DNA of 13,026 nt from Hyphomicrobiales bacterium (GTDB lineage Bacteria > Pseudomonadota > Alphaproteobacteria > Rhizobiales > JAUVMS01): the NCBI GenBank assembly GCA_030600135.1, contig JAUVMS010000036.1, positions 1 through 13,026 of the forward strand, given 5' to 3'. Shown in pieces: positions 1 through 7,588 of the stretch (its first letter is position 1; every line of letters begins with the position of its first letter). Below the pieces are notes generated by a model. The model did no database searches. It was not told the origin of the DNA and saw only the letters and a list, made by a program, of their open reading frames with translations. The position numbers were made by a program, and so were the translations under genes.

Positions 1-40
1 AGGACTAGCGCCATTGAGGCGCGCAGCCTGCGTGGCGCTT

Positions 41-212
41 GAACGCAAACTAAAAACAGAACCCAAAACCCCCGCTGGTACGCATCCGTCGGAGCTGCTC
101 AAGTAGGGCGACCGCCCGATAGTAGTCCGGCGGCGCCGCGCCAAGCGGCACAAAAAAAGATTGGCGCCAGGGGGCGAAAGGCCCTGAACGCAAAATAAGA
201 AAGAACGCAAAC
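41..212. repeat. Three copies of GAACGCAAA
   Basis: The word GAACGCAAA occurs at 41-49, 186-194 and 203-211, all on the same strand. The first and third copies extend to GAACGCAAAC. The last two are 17 bases apart, start to start, and each copy is followed by A-rich sequence, unlike the G+C-rich surroundings. They could be binding sites for a DNA-binding protein or decayed short repeats. No known operator is recognised. Confidence 0.35.
152..186 (-). terminator. Possible weak Rho-independent terminator of the leftward genes
   Basis: Read on the minus strand, an inverted repeat (CAGGG ... CCCTG, 168-186, nine-base loop) is followed after nine bases by a run of seven T (152-158). It lies about 50 to 80 bases past the stop of the coiled-coil gene, where a terminator would be expected. 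The stem is short and the T run is not directly adjacent, so this is a weak candidate. Confidence 0.3.
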
Positions 213-233
213 AATAGGCGTTACGATCGCGCT

Positions 234-1643
234 TCAGGTTTTTTCGTAGGTCTTCAGGCGATCGAGGAGCCGGGAACTGGAATCACCAGCGGCGGCGGCG
301 TCGCTGGCATGGTCTGGCGCCGAAGAGGTTTGTTCTTTGGCTGTTTCCGTCGCTGGCCGCGCGGCGTCATCGCTCGTCTTGGCGCGCGTGGGCGCTTTGG
401 AGGCATCGCCCATGGTGTCGACCAGGCGAACGCCGCTGGCCGCAGCGTGCGACGCGTTTGCCGCACGGCTCGGCTTTGCCGCCTCGACGGAGGCCGATTG
501 CCGATTGCCGGGCCGCACGACACGGCCGCCAAAACGCTTCAGCTCCTCGGTGTAGTAGGCCGACTGGCGCGCTGCACGCTCGTTTGCAGCGGCAAGCTCC
601 GCCTTCAGTCGCTGGCTCGTGCGCGACTCGCGTTGCAACTGAGATTCCATCATCTCGAGCCTCGACTTCAGTCCAGACTTGCTCTCGCCTGCAATTGATG
701 GCGCATCGCCCTGTGTTTGAGCTCTGGCCAGCGTATCTCGCAAATGCTCGAGTTCACTTTCCTGTTCAACGAGCTTGGCGGTGAGTTCGCCAATTCTGCG
801 CCGCAGAGCAGCATCACCGCCGCCGCCCACCTCGGCACCTGCTAGTTCGTGGGTTAGACGCTCAATATCCTCGGCTTGCTCGGCGTTCTGTCGACGCAGT
901 GCCGAAACTTCGGCATCCGAATGTGGCTCGCTGGTTTGATCAACGTTCATCCCACCACCTGCAAGTTGCAGTTGGAGCCGCTGAATGAGTTCGGATTGCT
1001 CACGGGCACGGGATCTGAGGCGCTCGAGCTCACTGCGCAGAGCTTGCTCTGACTCCACGCCCACCTCTACGAGGCGCCGTCGATCGCGACCACGACGGGT
1101 CGTCAACGCCGAATTCAGACGTTCGAGTTCCGCGTTCTGCTGCTCGTGTATCGCTTGCGCTTCCGCGAGCGCCTTTTCCTGGTTCGCGGCGGCGCGCGCC
1201 CAATCCGAGATTTCCTGATCGCGCGCATCAAGCAGCCGCCGAGCTTCGCCGAGGCGGCTCTCGAGGCGTGGCAGGCGATCGTTGATAGTCTGCTCGAGGA
1301 CGTGCCGCGCGTTCTGGTTTTCTTCGAGTTCCGATTGCAGGCGTGTCGCGGCAGCCTCGAATTCCGTGATGCTGGCATCGCGGCGATTGAGCTCGATGAG
1401 CTGACGCGCGGCCTTCAACTTCGATTCTTCGATTTCCATTTCCAGCTGATGCACACGCACGGCATACTGGGCCCGGAGCTGATCCTTGTCCGCGCGAATT
1501 TCGGTTTCGCTCACTGGCAGCGAACTTTTGATGCGATCGGTGGTGAGGCGCACCGCGCGGGACCAAAATGCCGGAGCAATGAAAATTGTGAGCAGGCTGG
1601 CCAAGAGGAAGCCCAGAGCCACCAGCATGACGGACTGGATCAT
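234..1643 (-). CDS. Membrane-anchored coiled-coil protein, function unknown
   Basis: The protein has 469 residues counted from the ATG at 1643. That start is chosen because AGGAGAG lies about nine bases upstream and because the protein then opens directly with a hydrophobic segment (about residues 5-27). The in-frame upstream ATG at 1727 would add a non-hydrophobic, shadow-like 28-residue leader. After the membrane segment comes a very long heptad-rich region (about 50-380), dense in Glu, Arg, Leu, Gln and Ala, which predicts an extended coiled coil. The tail (about 385-469) is Ala/Ser/Thr-rich and probably disordered. The single N-terminal anchor and charged helix suggest a protein tethered at the inner membrane with a long cytoplasmic rod, as in division, polarity or scaffold proteins; this is inference. 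It resembles conserved hypothetical proteins that I remember from Hyphomicrobiales, but I cannot assign a family. It is the last of three leftward genes, 127 bases after the eipA-like gene. Confidence 0.75.
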   Translation of the reverse strand: MIQSVMLVALGFLLASLLTIFIAPAFWSRAVRLTTDRIKSSLPVSETEIRADKDQLRAQYAVRVHQLEMEIEESKLKAARQLIELNRRDASITEFEAAATRLQSELEENQNARHVLEQTINDRLPRLESRLGEARRLLDARDQEISDWARAAANQEKALAEAQAIHEQQNAELERLNSALTTRRGRDRRRLVEVGVESEQALRSELERLRSRAREQSELIQRLQLQLAGGGMNVDQTSEPHSDAEVSALRRQNAEQAEDIERLTHELAGAEVGGGGDAALRRRIGELTAKLVEQESELEHLRDTLARAQTQGDAPSIAGESKSGLKSRLEMMESQLQRESRTSQRLKAELAAANERAARQSAYYTEELKRFGGRVVRPGNRQSASVEAAKPSRAANASHAAASGVRLVDTMGDASKAPTRAKTSDDAARPATETAKEQTSSAPDHASDAAAAGDSSSRLLDRLKTYEKT

Positions 1644-1770
1644 TTCGTTCGGCTCTCCTCTCCGGCACGTTGCTCTCTGAGGCCAACGGCCGGCCTGGCA
1701 GAAGTTAAGCCGCGCGACTTGTCGCAAGCTGCGCGGCCATCGGCGAAACGGCAGTGCTAGGAGAACGGGT

Positions 1771-2745
1771 CTAGAACGGGTTCCATGTCGGATGACGCGT
1801 ATACTTCAAGTAACCGACATTTGCTCCTAGCCTTAGTCCGATACCAGATCGAATGGGTGCAAGTTTAAGATCACCATTCGCTTGGAATGTAATTCCAACA
1901 CCACCAACAAGATACGCCTGTCCGCCGATACCTCCAAATGTCGTGTATATATCGGAAGGTCTTCGTAAATTGTATACTAAGATCATCGTCTTTGATCCTT
2001 CGGCGCCAAAATCATAACCGAGGGACGGACCCTGCCAATAGACTTTGTGAACGCCGGCATTCTTCGTATACAGCGCACCCTCGCCATAACGCAGACCAGC
2101 GATGAACGCGCCGCCCGCATCTTCGCCCAAGATGTAGCCATTGGGGCGACCGGCTTTGGAAAAGGCATACTCGATCACGCTCGCCAGACTGCTCGAGATC
2201 TTGCCAAAAAAGCGATGCCCGGCCCCGACAATCTCGCCAGACGAATAGGTGTCGGTCGGCGGAGGGTCGGCGGGCGGATAGGGCGCAGGTGCGGTTTGGT
2301 AAGGCGGCGGCTGATAGGGCGGCGCCGACTGGTAGGGTTGTGGTGACCGATAAGTCCCGCCCGCGGGTGGGCTTCGATCATAGACCGTGCTGCCGCCTGG
2401 CAATGGTGCCGGTTCGCCGTAGGGGTCGTCGTAACCGCCCGATACCGGTGGTTGAGCTTGCGGGGCATAGGGATCGTTGTTCTCGTATCCCTGGTAGGGC
2501 GATGTGCGGCGCGGGTAATCGCCCGGCACGTAGTCACCAGTGCCATAGTTGCCGGCGCCATATTGCGAGTCGTATTGGTTTTGAGGACGTGGTGAGAGCG
2601 GCGCTCGGGCGCTGTCTGGGGTCACCACAATGGGCTCCTGGGCCGTTCCCCAGGGCAGTTGTTCGTTGGCTTCGGCCATATCCACCACACCTAGCAAGGT
2701 GCAAAGCGCAGCCAATACCGGCAAGTGCTTGAGTTTTCTCAGCAT
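1771..2745 (-). CDS. eipA: EipA-like periplasmic envelope protein (DUF1134) with Pro/Tyr-rich linker
   Basis: The protein has 324 residues from the ATG at 2745. This start gives a clear signal peptide (MLRKLKH, then a hydrophobic core, with likely cleavage after AEA at 26); the longer frame from 2859 would bury it. Residues about 170-320 form the DUF1134 domain, with stretches such as GRPNGYILGEDAGGAFIAGL and a Gly-rich beta-barrel-like end. In Brucella the family member EipA is a soluble periplasmic beta-barrel protein needed for envelope stress resistance, and its gene is activated by CtrA (established knowledge). Here residues about 50-168 form a low-complexity Pro/Tyr/Gly linker with 17 tyrosines (for example PYQSAPPYQPPPYQ). 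That makes the protein much longer than I recall for the family. The gene lies 86 bases after cysQ, so co-transcription is possible. The ribosome binding site is weak. No canonical CtrA box is visible just upstream. Confidence 0.85.
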   Translation of the reverse strand: MLRKLKHLPVLAALCTLLGVVDMAEANEQLPWGTAQEPIVVTPDSARAPLSPRPQNQYDSQYGAGNYGTGDYVPGDYPRRTSPYQGYENNDPYAPQAQPPVSGGYDDPYGEPAPLPGGSTVYDRSPPAGGTYRSPQPYQSAPPYQPPPYQTAPAPYPPADPPPTDTYSSGEIVGAGHRFFGKISSSLASVIEYAFSKAGRPNGYILGEDAGGAFIAGLRYGEGALYTKNAGVHKVYWQGPSLGYDFGAEGSKTMILVYNLRRPSDIYTTFGGIGGQAYLVGGVGITFQANGDLKLAPIRSGIGLRLGANVGYLKYTRHPTWNPF

Positions 2746-2831
2746 GTCTCGATCCACTGTCGCTAAGCCCCAAGGCTGCGCTCGTCCGTTCGACGCCGCA
2801 GCGCGCCCGAACCAATGGTCGCTCCAAACTG

Positions 2832-3650
2832 TTACGAAACTGTGGCCGATTGGGCACAACCCCAGGCGATGAATCCCGGGTTGGCAAATCCGACGTCGCG
2901 CTTGGCGTAGCCCAGCGGTTCGCCCTGCTCAGTCATCACACAGCCGCCCGCCGCAATGAGAATCGCATGGCCGGCGGCGGTGTCCCATTCCATGGTGCGT
3001 CCGAGTCTGGGATAGAGGTCGGCCTCGCCGCTCGCGAGCAGACAGAATTTGAGTGAGGAACCGGCACTGACACGCTCGCCGACGCGATACTTCGATAAGA
3101 GTTGCTCCGTCGCCGGATCGAGGTGCGAACGACTGGCAACGACAATGAGCGCCTCCATATCCGGAGATCTTGGCTGCAGGCGCTGCAACTCCAAATCACC
3201 AAGGCCCTGCGCGCCATTTTCCGCAGCCAATTGGGCTTCAACTGCCTCACCCGGTCCCAGCGTCATGAATAGCCTGGAGAGCGCTGGAGCATAGAGCAAA
3301 CCGAAAACCGGTCTGCCATTGTCAATGAGCGCGATGTTGACCGTGAATTCACCTCGTCCGCTGATGAATTCGCGTGTGCCATCGAGGGGATCGACAAGGA
3401 AAAAGCGCTCAAGCGAGGGCGGCAGGTCCGCTCCCTCGCTCATGGCCTCTTCGGCGACAACAGGAATACCCGGGGCAATTGTGGCGAGCGCTGCAACAAT
3501 CATCTCCTCCGACTGACGGTCGGCAACGGTGACGGGACTGGCATCCGATTTCTGCTCGACGGTCACGCCAGAGCAAAAGTGCCGCATCTGTAGTTGGCCG
3601 ACGCTGCCAGCAACGCTGATGAGTTCGTCTGCCAGTTGCCGATGGTCCAT
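2832..3650 (-). CDS. cysQ: 3'(2'),5'-bisphosphate nucleotidase CysQ
   Basis: The protein has 272 residues, close to the usual CysQ length. It hydrolyses 3'-phosphoadenosine 5'-phosphate (PAP) to AMP, removing the by-product of sulfate assimilation and of sulfotransferases, in the cytoplasm. It belongs to the Mg2+-dependent, Li+-sensitive inositol monophosphatase superfamily. Visible signatures are an EE pair at 67-68, the metal-binding motif DPLDGTREF at 87-95 (Asp87, Asp90), and the C-terminal motif EWDTAAGHAILIAAGG at 221-236 with Trp222-Asp223. The ATG at 3650 is preceded by GAGG at about ten bases. It is the first of three leftward genes (cysQ, eipA-like, coiled-coil). An inositol monophosphatase proper is the main alternative, but the TREF variant of motif A and the overall pattern favour CysQ. 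Confidence 0.9.
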   Translation of the reverse strand: MDHRQLADELISVAGSVGQLQMRHFCSGVTVEQKSDASPVTVADRQSEEMIVAALATIAPGIPVVAEEAMSEGADLPPSLERFFLVDPLDGTREFISGRGEFTVNIALIDNGRPVFGLLYAPALSRLFMTLGPGEAVEAQLAAENGAQGLGDLELQRLQPRSPDMEALIVVASRSHLDPATEQLLSKYRVGERVSAGSSLKFCLLASGEADLYPRLGRTMEWDTAAGHAILIAAGGCVMTEQGEPLGYAKRDVGFANPGFIAWGCAQSATVS

Positions 3651-4024
3651 GTTCGGTTCGCCTCACGACATCGCGCGGTAATCGCGGCTCAGCTATGAAC
3701 GTGGTCGCAAGTGAGGTCAACTCGCGCCTCTTGCGCGGCAATCCCGGCGTCCAACGCATGGTGCGCTGTCGACTGATTCGGGCCAAGTGAGCGGTGTCGA
3801 TGCGATCCGCAATCACCAAAACTCTAATTCACAACGCCGAAAGCTGTTTTGAATCCGCCATCTACGCGTACGCCACCGCCGACACCTTGGCAGCGCTTCG
3901 CCCGCCGGGTATCACCAATTGTCCAAAGTTTCGCGCCGGCCTCAGCTCAAATGTATTTCGTCTTTGTTAGGCCGCAATGGCCAATATCGGCGTGATCTAA
4001 GGCAATGATCATGGGGGGCACAAT
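3651..4024. other. Divergent intergenic region between cysQ and chpT
   Basis: This 374-base region lies between two divergent starts and must carry promoters for both directions. Frames crossing it do not look like real proteins. It contains no TTAA half site, so no canonical CtrA box (TTAA-N7-TTAAC) is present. I cannot point to convincing -35/-10 pairs. A G-rich run, GGGGGG at 4013-4018, lies seven bases before the chpT ATG and may serve as its ribosome binding site. Confidence 0.5.
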
Positions 4025-4669
4025 ATGACGGCCGCAGCACAGCTCAGCGATCTCGAACTCGCCGCTCTCATCTCCAGCAAAATCTGCCATGACGTGATTG
4101 GGCCGGTGGGCGCCATCTACAATGGCTTGGAGGTGTTGGACGAGGATGATGACGACGATTCCCGCGCCTATGCGCTCGAGCAAATCCGCAACTTTACCGA
4201 GCAGGCCTCCGCCAAGCTGCAATTCGCACGCTTTGCATTTGGTGCCGCGGGATCGGCGGGCACGTTGATCGATTTGCGAGAGGCGGCGAACATCTCGCGC
4301 GGCTTCGTTGAGAGCGGCAAGCACAAGCTGGCTTGGGCTGTCGCACCGGGACAGATGCCCAAGGATCAGGTCAAACTGCTCCTCAACATGCTGGCAGGCG
4401 CGATGACGGCGCTGCCGCGAGGCGGACAGATCACCGTCGAAGTCGCCGCCGATGTTGGCCACCCGACATTCGTCGTTCGGTGCGCCGGACCGAGAGCGCG
4501 GCCGCCCCAGCATTTGGCCGAGTTCATCGCAGGTGTGCAACCGGAAGAACTCGGGCCGCTCACGATACAACCGTACTATACGTGTCGATTGGCCGAGGCC
4601 GCGGGCATGCGGCTAAGGCTCATTCAGGAAGGCGAAGACATCATCATCGTCGCCAGTGCTTCGGGGTAG
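4025..4669 (+). CDS. chpT: ChpT histidine phosphotransferase of the CtrA phosphorelay
   Basis: The protein has 214 residues, as expected for ChpT. ChpT is a dimeric cytoplasmic phosphotransferase that receives phosphate from the hybrid kinase CckA and passes it to CtrA and CpdR, controlling the alphaproteobacterial cell cycle (established knowledge). The N-terminal helix carries the hallmark SSKICHDVIGPVGAI, with phospho-acceptor His22. The second half (about 100-214) corresponds to the degenerate kinase-like domain that docks the receiver; there is no ATP-binding G box. An acidic run, DEDDDDD, sits near residues 39-45, just after the first helix. The ATG at 4025 follows a G-rich site. The next gene on the same strand is a stand-alone receiver, a pairing I recall from other alphaproteobacteria. 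A T7 tract at 4702-4708 lies shortly after the stop, but no strong hairpin precedes it. Confidence 0.93.
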   Translation: MTAAAQLSDLELAALISSKICHDVIGPVGAIYNGLEVLDEDDDDDSRAYALEQIRNFTEQASAKLQFARFAFGAAGSAGTLIDLREAANISRGFVESGKHKLAWAVAPGQMPKDQVKLLLNMLAGAMTALPRGGQITVEVAADVGHPTFVVRCAGPRARPPQHLAEFIAGVQPEELGPLTIQPYYTCRLAEAAGMRLRLIQEGEDIIIVASASG

Positions 4670-4777
4670 ACTATCGATCATTGATACGGAATTGGTTTTG
4701 ATTTTTTTCGCTTACCACTGCTTTGCCCGCCGAGCCAGGCTGCGCGATATGGTGGCGTTTGGGCTCAGGAGGTGCGC

Positions 4778-4797
4778 TTTAGTTAATATTAACTCAA
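4778..4797 (+). promoter_or_regulatory. CtrA-like palindromic site upstream of receiver gene
   Basis: AGTTAATATTAACT at 4781-4794 is a perfect 14-base palindrome in a G+C-rich genome. It contains a TTAAC half site on each strand. With seven-base spacing, the plus strand reads TTTA-N7-TTAAC (4778-4793) and the minus strand reads TTGA-N7-TTAAC (4797-4782). Each differs from the canonical CtrA box TTAA-N7-TTAAC at one position. The site lies about 85-100 bases before the receiver gene start. CtrA binding is inference; another palindrome-binding regulator is possible. Confidence 0.4.
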
Positions 4798-4879
4798 AAG
4801 AGCGAAATTGTGCCTCGACGAGCCGCCAAATCGGGTGAGACTCGCACGCTCATGTCAAACTGGCAGGAACGAGGCTGAA

Positions 4880-5248
4880 ATGAAGATTTGCTTGGTGGTC
4901 GACGATTCCGACGTTATCCGAAAAGTTGCGCGGCACATTTTGGACAGCCTGCAAATGGTGACGGTGGAAGCGGTCGATGGCCAGGACGCACTCGATCGCT
5001 GCAGAGCTGAGATGCCCGACGCCATTTTGGTCGACTGGCATATGCCGGTGATGAGCGGTGTTGATTTCCTGGCAGCAGTCCGCGACATCGAGAACGGCGA
5101 TCATCCTGCGTTATTCTACTGCACGACGATCAACGATCCGAAAGATATCAATAGCGCGTTCAGGGCCGGTGCCGACGGCTACATCATGAAGCCTTACGAT
5201 CGCGATTCGATCGCTGCCAAATTCACCGAGGCCGGACTGCTTCAGTAG
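4880..5248 (+). CDS. Single-domain CheY-like response regulator
   Basis: The protein has 122 residues, a bare receiver domain with no output domain. Every receiver landmark is present: acidic pair Asp8-Asp9, phospho-acceptor Asp52 in LVDWHMPVMSG, the switch Thr82 or Thr83 in CTTIND, and Lys104 in MKPYD. The ATG at 4880 is chosen over an upstream in-frame ATG at 4808. It has GAGG six to nine bases before it, and the protein then starts at the first beta strand (MKICLVVDDSD). It follows chpT after 210 bases and has its own putative control site (palindrome at 4781-4794). By context it may take part in the same phosphorelay, for example as a phosphate sink or alternative ChpT/CckA partner, or it may act in motility like CheY. 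Orthology to CpdR or DivK is not shown by the motifs. After it comes the convergent pcaB gene. Confidence 0.9.
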   Translation: MKICLVVDDSDVIRKVARHILDSLQMVTVEAVDGQDALDRCRAEMPDAILVDWHMPVMSGVDFLAAVRDIENGDHPALFYCTTINDPKDINSAFRAGADGYIMKPYDRDSIAAKFTEAGLLQ

Positions 5249-5372
5249 GTGCGCCTCGCACCGACGGTCGATTGAAAGCCTTAGCTAAGTTCGCCGCTTC
5301 AGCACGGCAATGCCCGAAGAGTTGGCATCGACACTCACGCCAGGATTGGCTCTCGGCAATAGCCGCGGAGAT

Positions 5373-6704
5373 TCATTCAGTTCCCACGCTTTGCAAGACA
5401 GCATCGATAAATCCGTTGGCTGTGCCGAGGTGGTTCGCCGGATCGCGCATGGCGCTCCAATTCACTGGCGCACTGGATTGTTCGGCGAGCACATCCAGCA
5501 GATGTCGTCCGCTCTGCTGGCAATCGAGGCACGCTGCTTTCACCAGAGCCTGGGCTCGCGGACGGGGTAAATGTTGCGAAAGCGCAAAGCTCGCGGCCTC
5601 AGCCAAGATCAGTCCGTTTGAGCGATCGAGGTTGTCGCGCATGCGTTCGGCATTGACCTCGAGGCTCGTCGTAAGTCGTTCAGCGTGGCCGAGCGCACAG
5701 CCGGTGGCGATCACCATCTGCGGCAGCGTCGCCCACTCGAGTTGCCAGCCGGGTCCGCCACGCTCGTGTTCTTGCAGCATCGCCTGATGCATGGTGGCAA
5801 GTAGGCCGGCATTGGCTCTCGCCAACGTGACGAGAACCTCGCTTGCCACCGGATTTGCCTTCTGCGGCATCGTCGAGGAGCCGCCGCCGTCCAACCCTTC
5901 GCGCACCTCGCCAACTTCGCTTTGGGCCATGAGCAAGACATCCTGGCCCATCTTGCCGAGGCTGGCTGTCACCAAGGAAAGCCACCCGGATAGCTCGGCA
6001 ATGCCGTCGCGTTGGCTGTGCCAGGGCATTGGCGAGAGGGGCAAATTCAGCTCATCGGCGAGCCCGCTAGCGACGGCAGCGCCTTGCTCTCCCAAAGCCG
6101 ACAAGGTGCCCGCCGCACCACCAAAGCTGAGCATCAGCGCACGGGGCCGGAGTTGGCCTAGGCGATCTCGATTGCGCACCAGCGGCGCCAGCCAGCCGGC
6201 CACTTTGAGCCCAAATGATGTCGGGACAGCCTGCTGGTAGCGCGTTCGCCCGACCATGACCGTGGTGCGGTGGGTGTCGGCAAGGTTGGCCAGAAGATCG
6301 ATGGTCGTGTTCAAGCGCGATGCGATGATGTCCAACGCCTGGCGCAGCCTTAGCACCAAACCGGTGTCCATGATGTCCTGAGTGGTGGCGCCCCAGTGGA
6401 CATACTGCGCCGCGTTACCACCGACGGCCTCCCTGAGCGCCCCAACCAACGCAGGCACGGGGATCGCAGCCTTTGCTGTTTCCTGCCTCAGGGCAGATGG
6501 ATCGAGTTCAAGCGCTCTGGCTGCTTTGGCGATCTCTTCGGCCGCGGGCCTTGGGATAACACCGACCTTGCCCTCGGCGAGAGCAAGGGCTGCCTCGACA
6601 TCGAGCATGGCGCGGATATGGGCGTGATCGTCGAACAGGGCGACGAGCACGTCGTCGGACAAAAGCCCGCCGAAGATGACCGAATCGAAGACGCTAATGC
6701 CCAT
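5373..6704 (-). CDS. pcaB: 3-carboxy-cis,cis-muconate cycloisomerase
   Basis: The protein has 443 residues, typical of the family. It converts 3-carboxy-cis,cis-muconate to 4-carboxymuconolactone, the second step of the protocatechuate branch, in the cytoplasm. It belongs to the fumarase/aspartase superfamily. The signature loop GGGSSTMPQKANP (273-285), with its catalytic serine, is intact. HWGATTQD at 103-110 matches the conserved substrate/base region. The context (pcaG, pcaH, pcaD in the same operon) selects PcaB over adenylosuccinate lyase. It is the last gene of the leftward operon and starts 38 bases after the BKACE stop. No strong ribosome binding site precedes the ATG at 6704, so translation may depend on coupling. 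An ATG at 6718 is out of frame and closes after four codons. Confidence 0.92.
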   Translation of the reverse strand: MGISVFDSVIFGGLLSDDVLVALFDDHAHIRAMLDVEAALALAEGKVGVIPRPAAEEIAKAARALELDPSALRQETAKAAIPVPALVGALREAVGGNAAQYVHWGATTQDIMDTGLVLRLRQALDIIASRLNTTIDLLANLADTHRTTVMVGRTRYQQAVPTSFGLKVAGWLAPLVRNRDRLGQLRPRALMLSFGGAAGTLSALGEQGAAVASGLADELNLPLSPMPWHSQRDGIAELSGWLSLVTASLGKMGQDVLLMAQSEVGEVREGLDGGGSSTMPQKANPVASEVLVTLARANAGLLATMHQAMLQEHERGGPGWQLEWATLPQMVIATGCALGHAERLTTSLEVNAERMRDNLDRSNGLILAEAASFALSQHLPRPRAQALVKAACLDCQQSGRHLLDVLAEQSSAPVNWSAMRDPANHLGTANGFIDAVLQSVGTE

Positions 6705-6742
6705 CAGATCGGGCCCATTTCTATTTGTGCCTTGCGATTAGA

Positions 6743-7588
6743 TCACGCGGCCGCGGCGACATGGGCCGGAAGCGCGAGGAGTTCGCGCGCCTCGGCCACC
6801 GTGGCTGCGTGGCGATCATACTTGGCGCAAAGGTCGGCAAGTCGCTCGACCAGCGCCGCATTGGACGGGGCAAGCGTTCCTTTATCCATGCGAACATTGT
6901 CTTCAAGGCCCGTCCGGCAGTGGCCGCCCATCTCAAGCGTCCAGTGGTTGACTTCGAGCTGTGTCCGCCCGATGCCAGCAGCGGTCCACGTGGCGTCCGG
7001 GGCCACTTTCTTCAGTTGCGCCACCTCGAATTCCAATATCTCACGCCGGGCCGGAAGCGAATGCTTCACGTTCATGACGAACTGCACGTGGAGAGGTTTT
7101 TTGATGAGGCCTTCGTCGACAAGATCGACGGCATTGTAGAGCATTGCGAGGTCGAAAACCTCGATCTCCGGCTTGACGCTATGGTCCAACATCATTTGCG
7201 CCAACTCGCGGATGAACTTGGGATGATTTTCATAGATCATCGACGGAAAGTTGCACGAGCCGGTCGTCAACGATGCCATGTCGGGCGCGAGGTGCAGCAT
7301 GCCGCCGCGCTCGCCCCCCGTGCCGGAGCGGCCACCAGTCGAGAACTGAATGATCATGCCTGGGCAATGGGTCTCGATGCCTTCCTTTAGCCGGGCAAAT
7401 TTGTCCGGATCGGAGGTCGTCGTTTGATCGTCGTTGCGGACGTGGGCATGGACCAGGGTTGCGCCTGCCTCAAAGGCTGCGTGGGTCGATTCAATTTGCT
7501 CGGCTACAGTAATGGGGACGGCGGGATTGTTCTCTTTTCGCGGAACTGAGCCGGTGATGGCAACTGTGATGATGCACGGCGTTGTCAT
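6743..7588 (-). CDS. Beta-keto acid cleavage enzyme (BKACE, DUF849)
   Basis: The protein has 281 residues. Family members are Zn2+-dependent TIM-barrel enzymes that condense a beta-keto acid with acetyl-CoA and release acetoacetate plus a new acyl-CoA; the founding member is Kce, 3-keto-5-aminohexanoate cleavage enzyme. Zinc ligands are visible as His47 and His49 (HAHVR) and Glu229 in RTGLED (225-230), which also supplies Arg225 and Asp230. These match the Kce residues I recall at 226, 230 and 231. QFSTGG (81-86) matches the conserved substrate loop. It lies between pcaG and pcaB, 121 bases after pcaG. From this I infer beta-ketoadipate as substrate, giving succinyl-CoA and acetoacetate in place of the PcaIJ/PcaF steps. 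Other beta-keto acids cannot be excluded from sequence alone. The ATG at 7588 has GAGA a few bases before it. Confidence 0.9.
   Translation of the reverse strand: MTTPCIITVAITGSVPRKENNPAVPITVAEQIESTHAAFEAGATLVHAHVRNDDQTTTSDPDKFARLKEGIETHCPGMIIQFSTGGRSGTGGERGGMLHLAPDMASLTTGSCNFPSMIYENHPKFIRELAQMMLDHSVKPEIEVFDLAMLYNAVDLVDEGLIKKPLHVQFVMNVKHSLPARREILEFEVAQLKKVAPDATWTAAGIGRTQLEVNHWTLEMGGHCRTGLEDNVRMDKGTLAPSNAALVERLADLCAKYDRHAATVAEARELLALPAHVAAAA

Larger units (their letters stand above)
1..233. other. Left-edge non-coding region with short repeats
   Basis: No convincing coding frame is visible here. The stretch lies downstream of the leftward coiled-coil gene and continues past the window edge. 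It holds three copies of a 9-base word, GAACGCAAA, and one A7 tract next to an inverted repeat; both are listed separately. I see no tRNA-like cloverleaf. Whether a gene to the left reads toward or away from this region cannot be told. Confidence 0.5.

Noticed and set aside
1700..1707. TTAAC half site upstream of the coiled-coil gene as a CtrA box
   Set aside because: On the minus strand the four bases seven positions before it are AGTC, so there is no second half site.
3409..3819. Leftward frame of 136 residues overlapping the start of cysQ and part of the divergent region
   Set aside because: It overlaps cysQ in another frame, is Arg/Thr-rich without recognisable motifs and has no good ribosome binding site, so it reads as a shadow frame.
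3947..4570. Leftward frame of 207 residues opposite chpT
   Set aside because: It is the antisense shadow of chpT, whose His22 phospho-acceptor motif is unmistakable on the plus strand.
4674..4708. Possible chpT terminator with the T7 tract at 4702-4708
   Set aside because: The only upstream inverted repeat is a weak A+T stem (TATC/GATA) that is not adjacent to the T run.
5248..5262. Hairpin GGTGCG-CCT-CGCACC just after the receiver gene stop
   Set aside because: The stem is only six bases and no T run follows on either strand, so I do not call it a terminator for the convergent genes.
6396..7390. Long plus-strand frames opposite pcaB and the BKACE gene
   Set aside because: These are antisense shadows in high-G+C DNA with no motif; the minus-strand proteins have complete active-site signatures.
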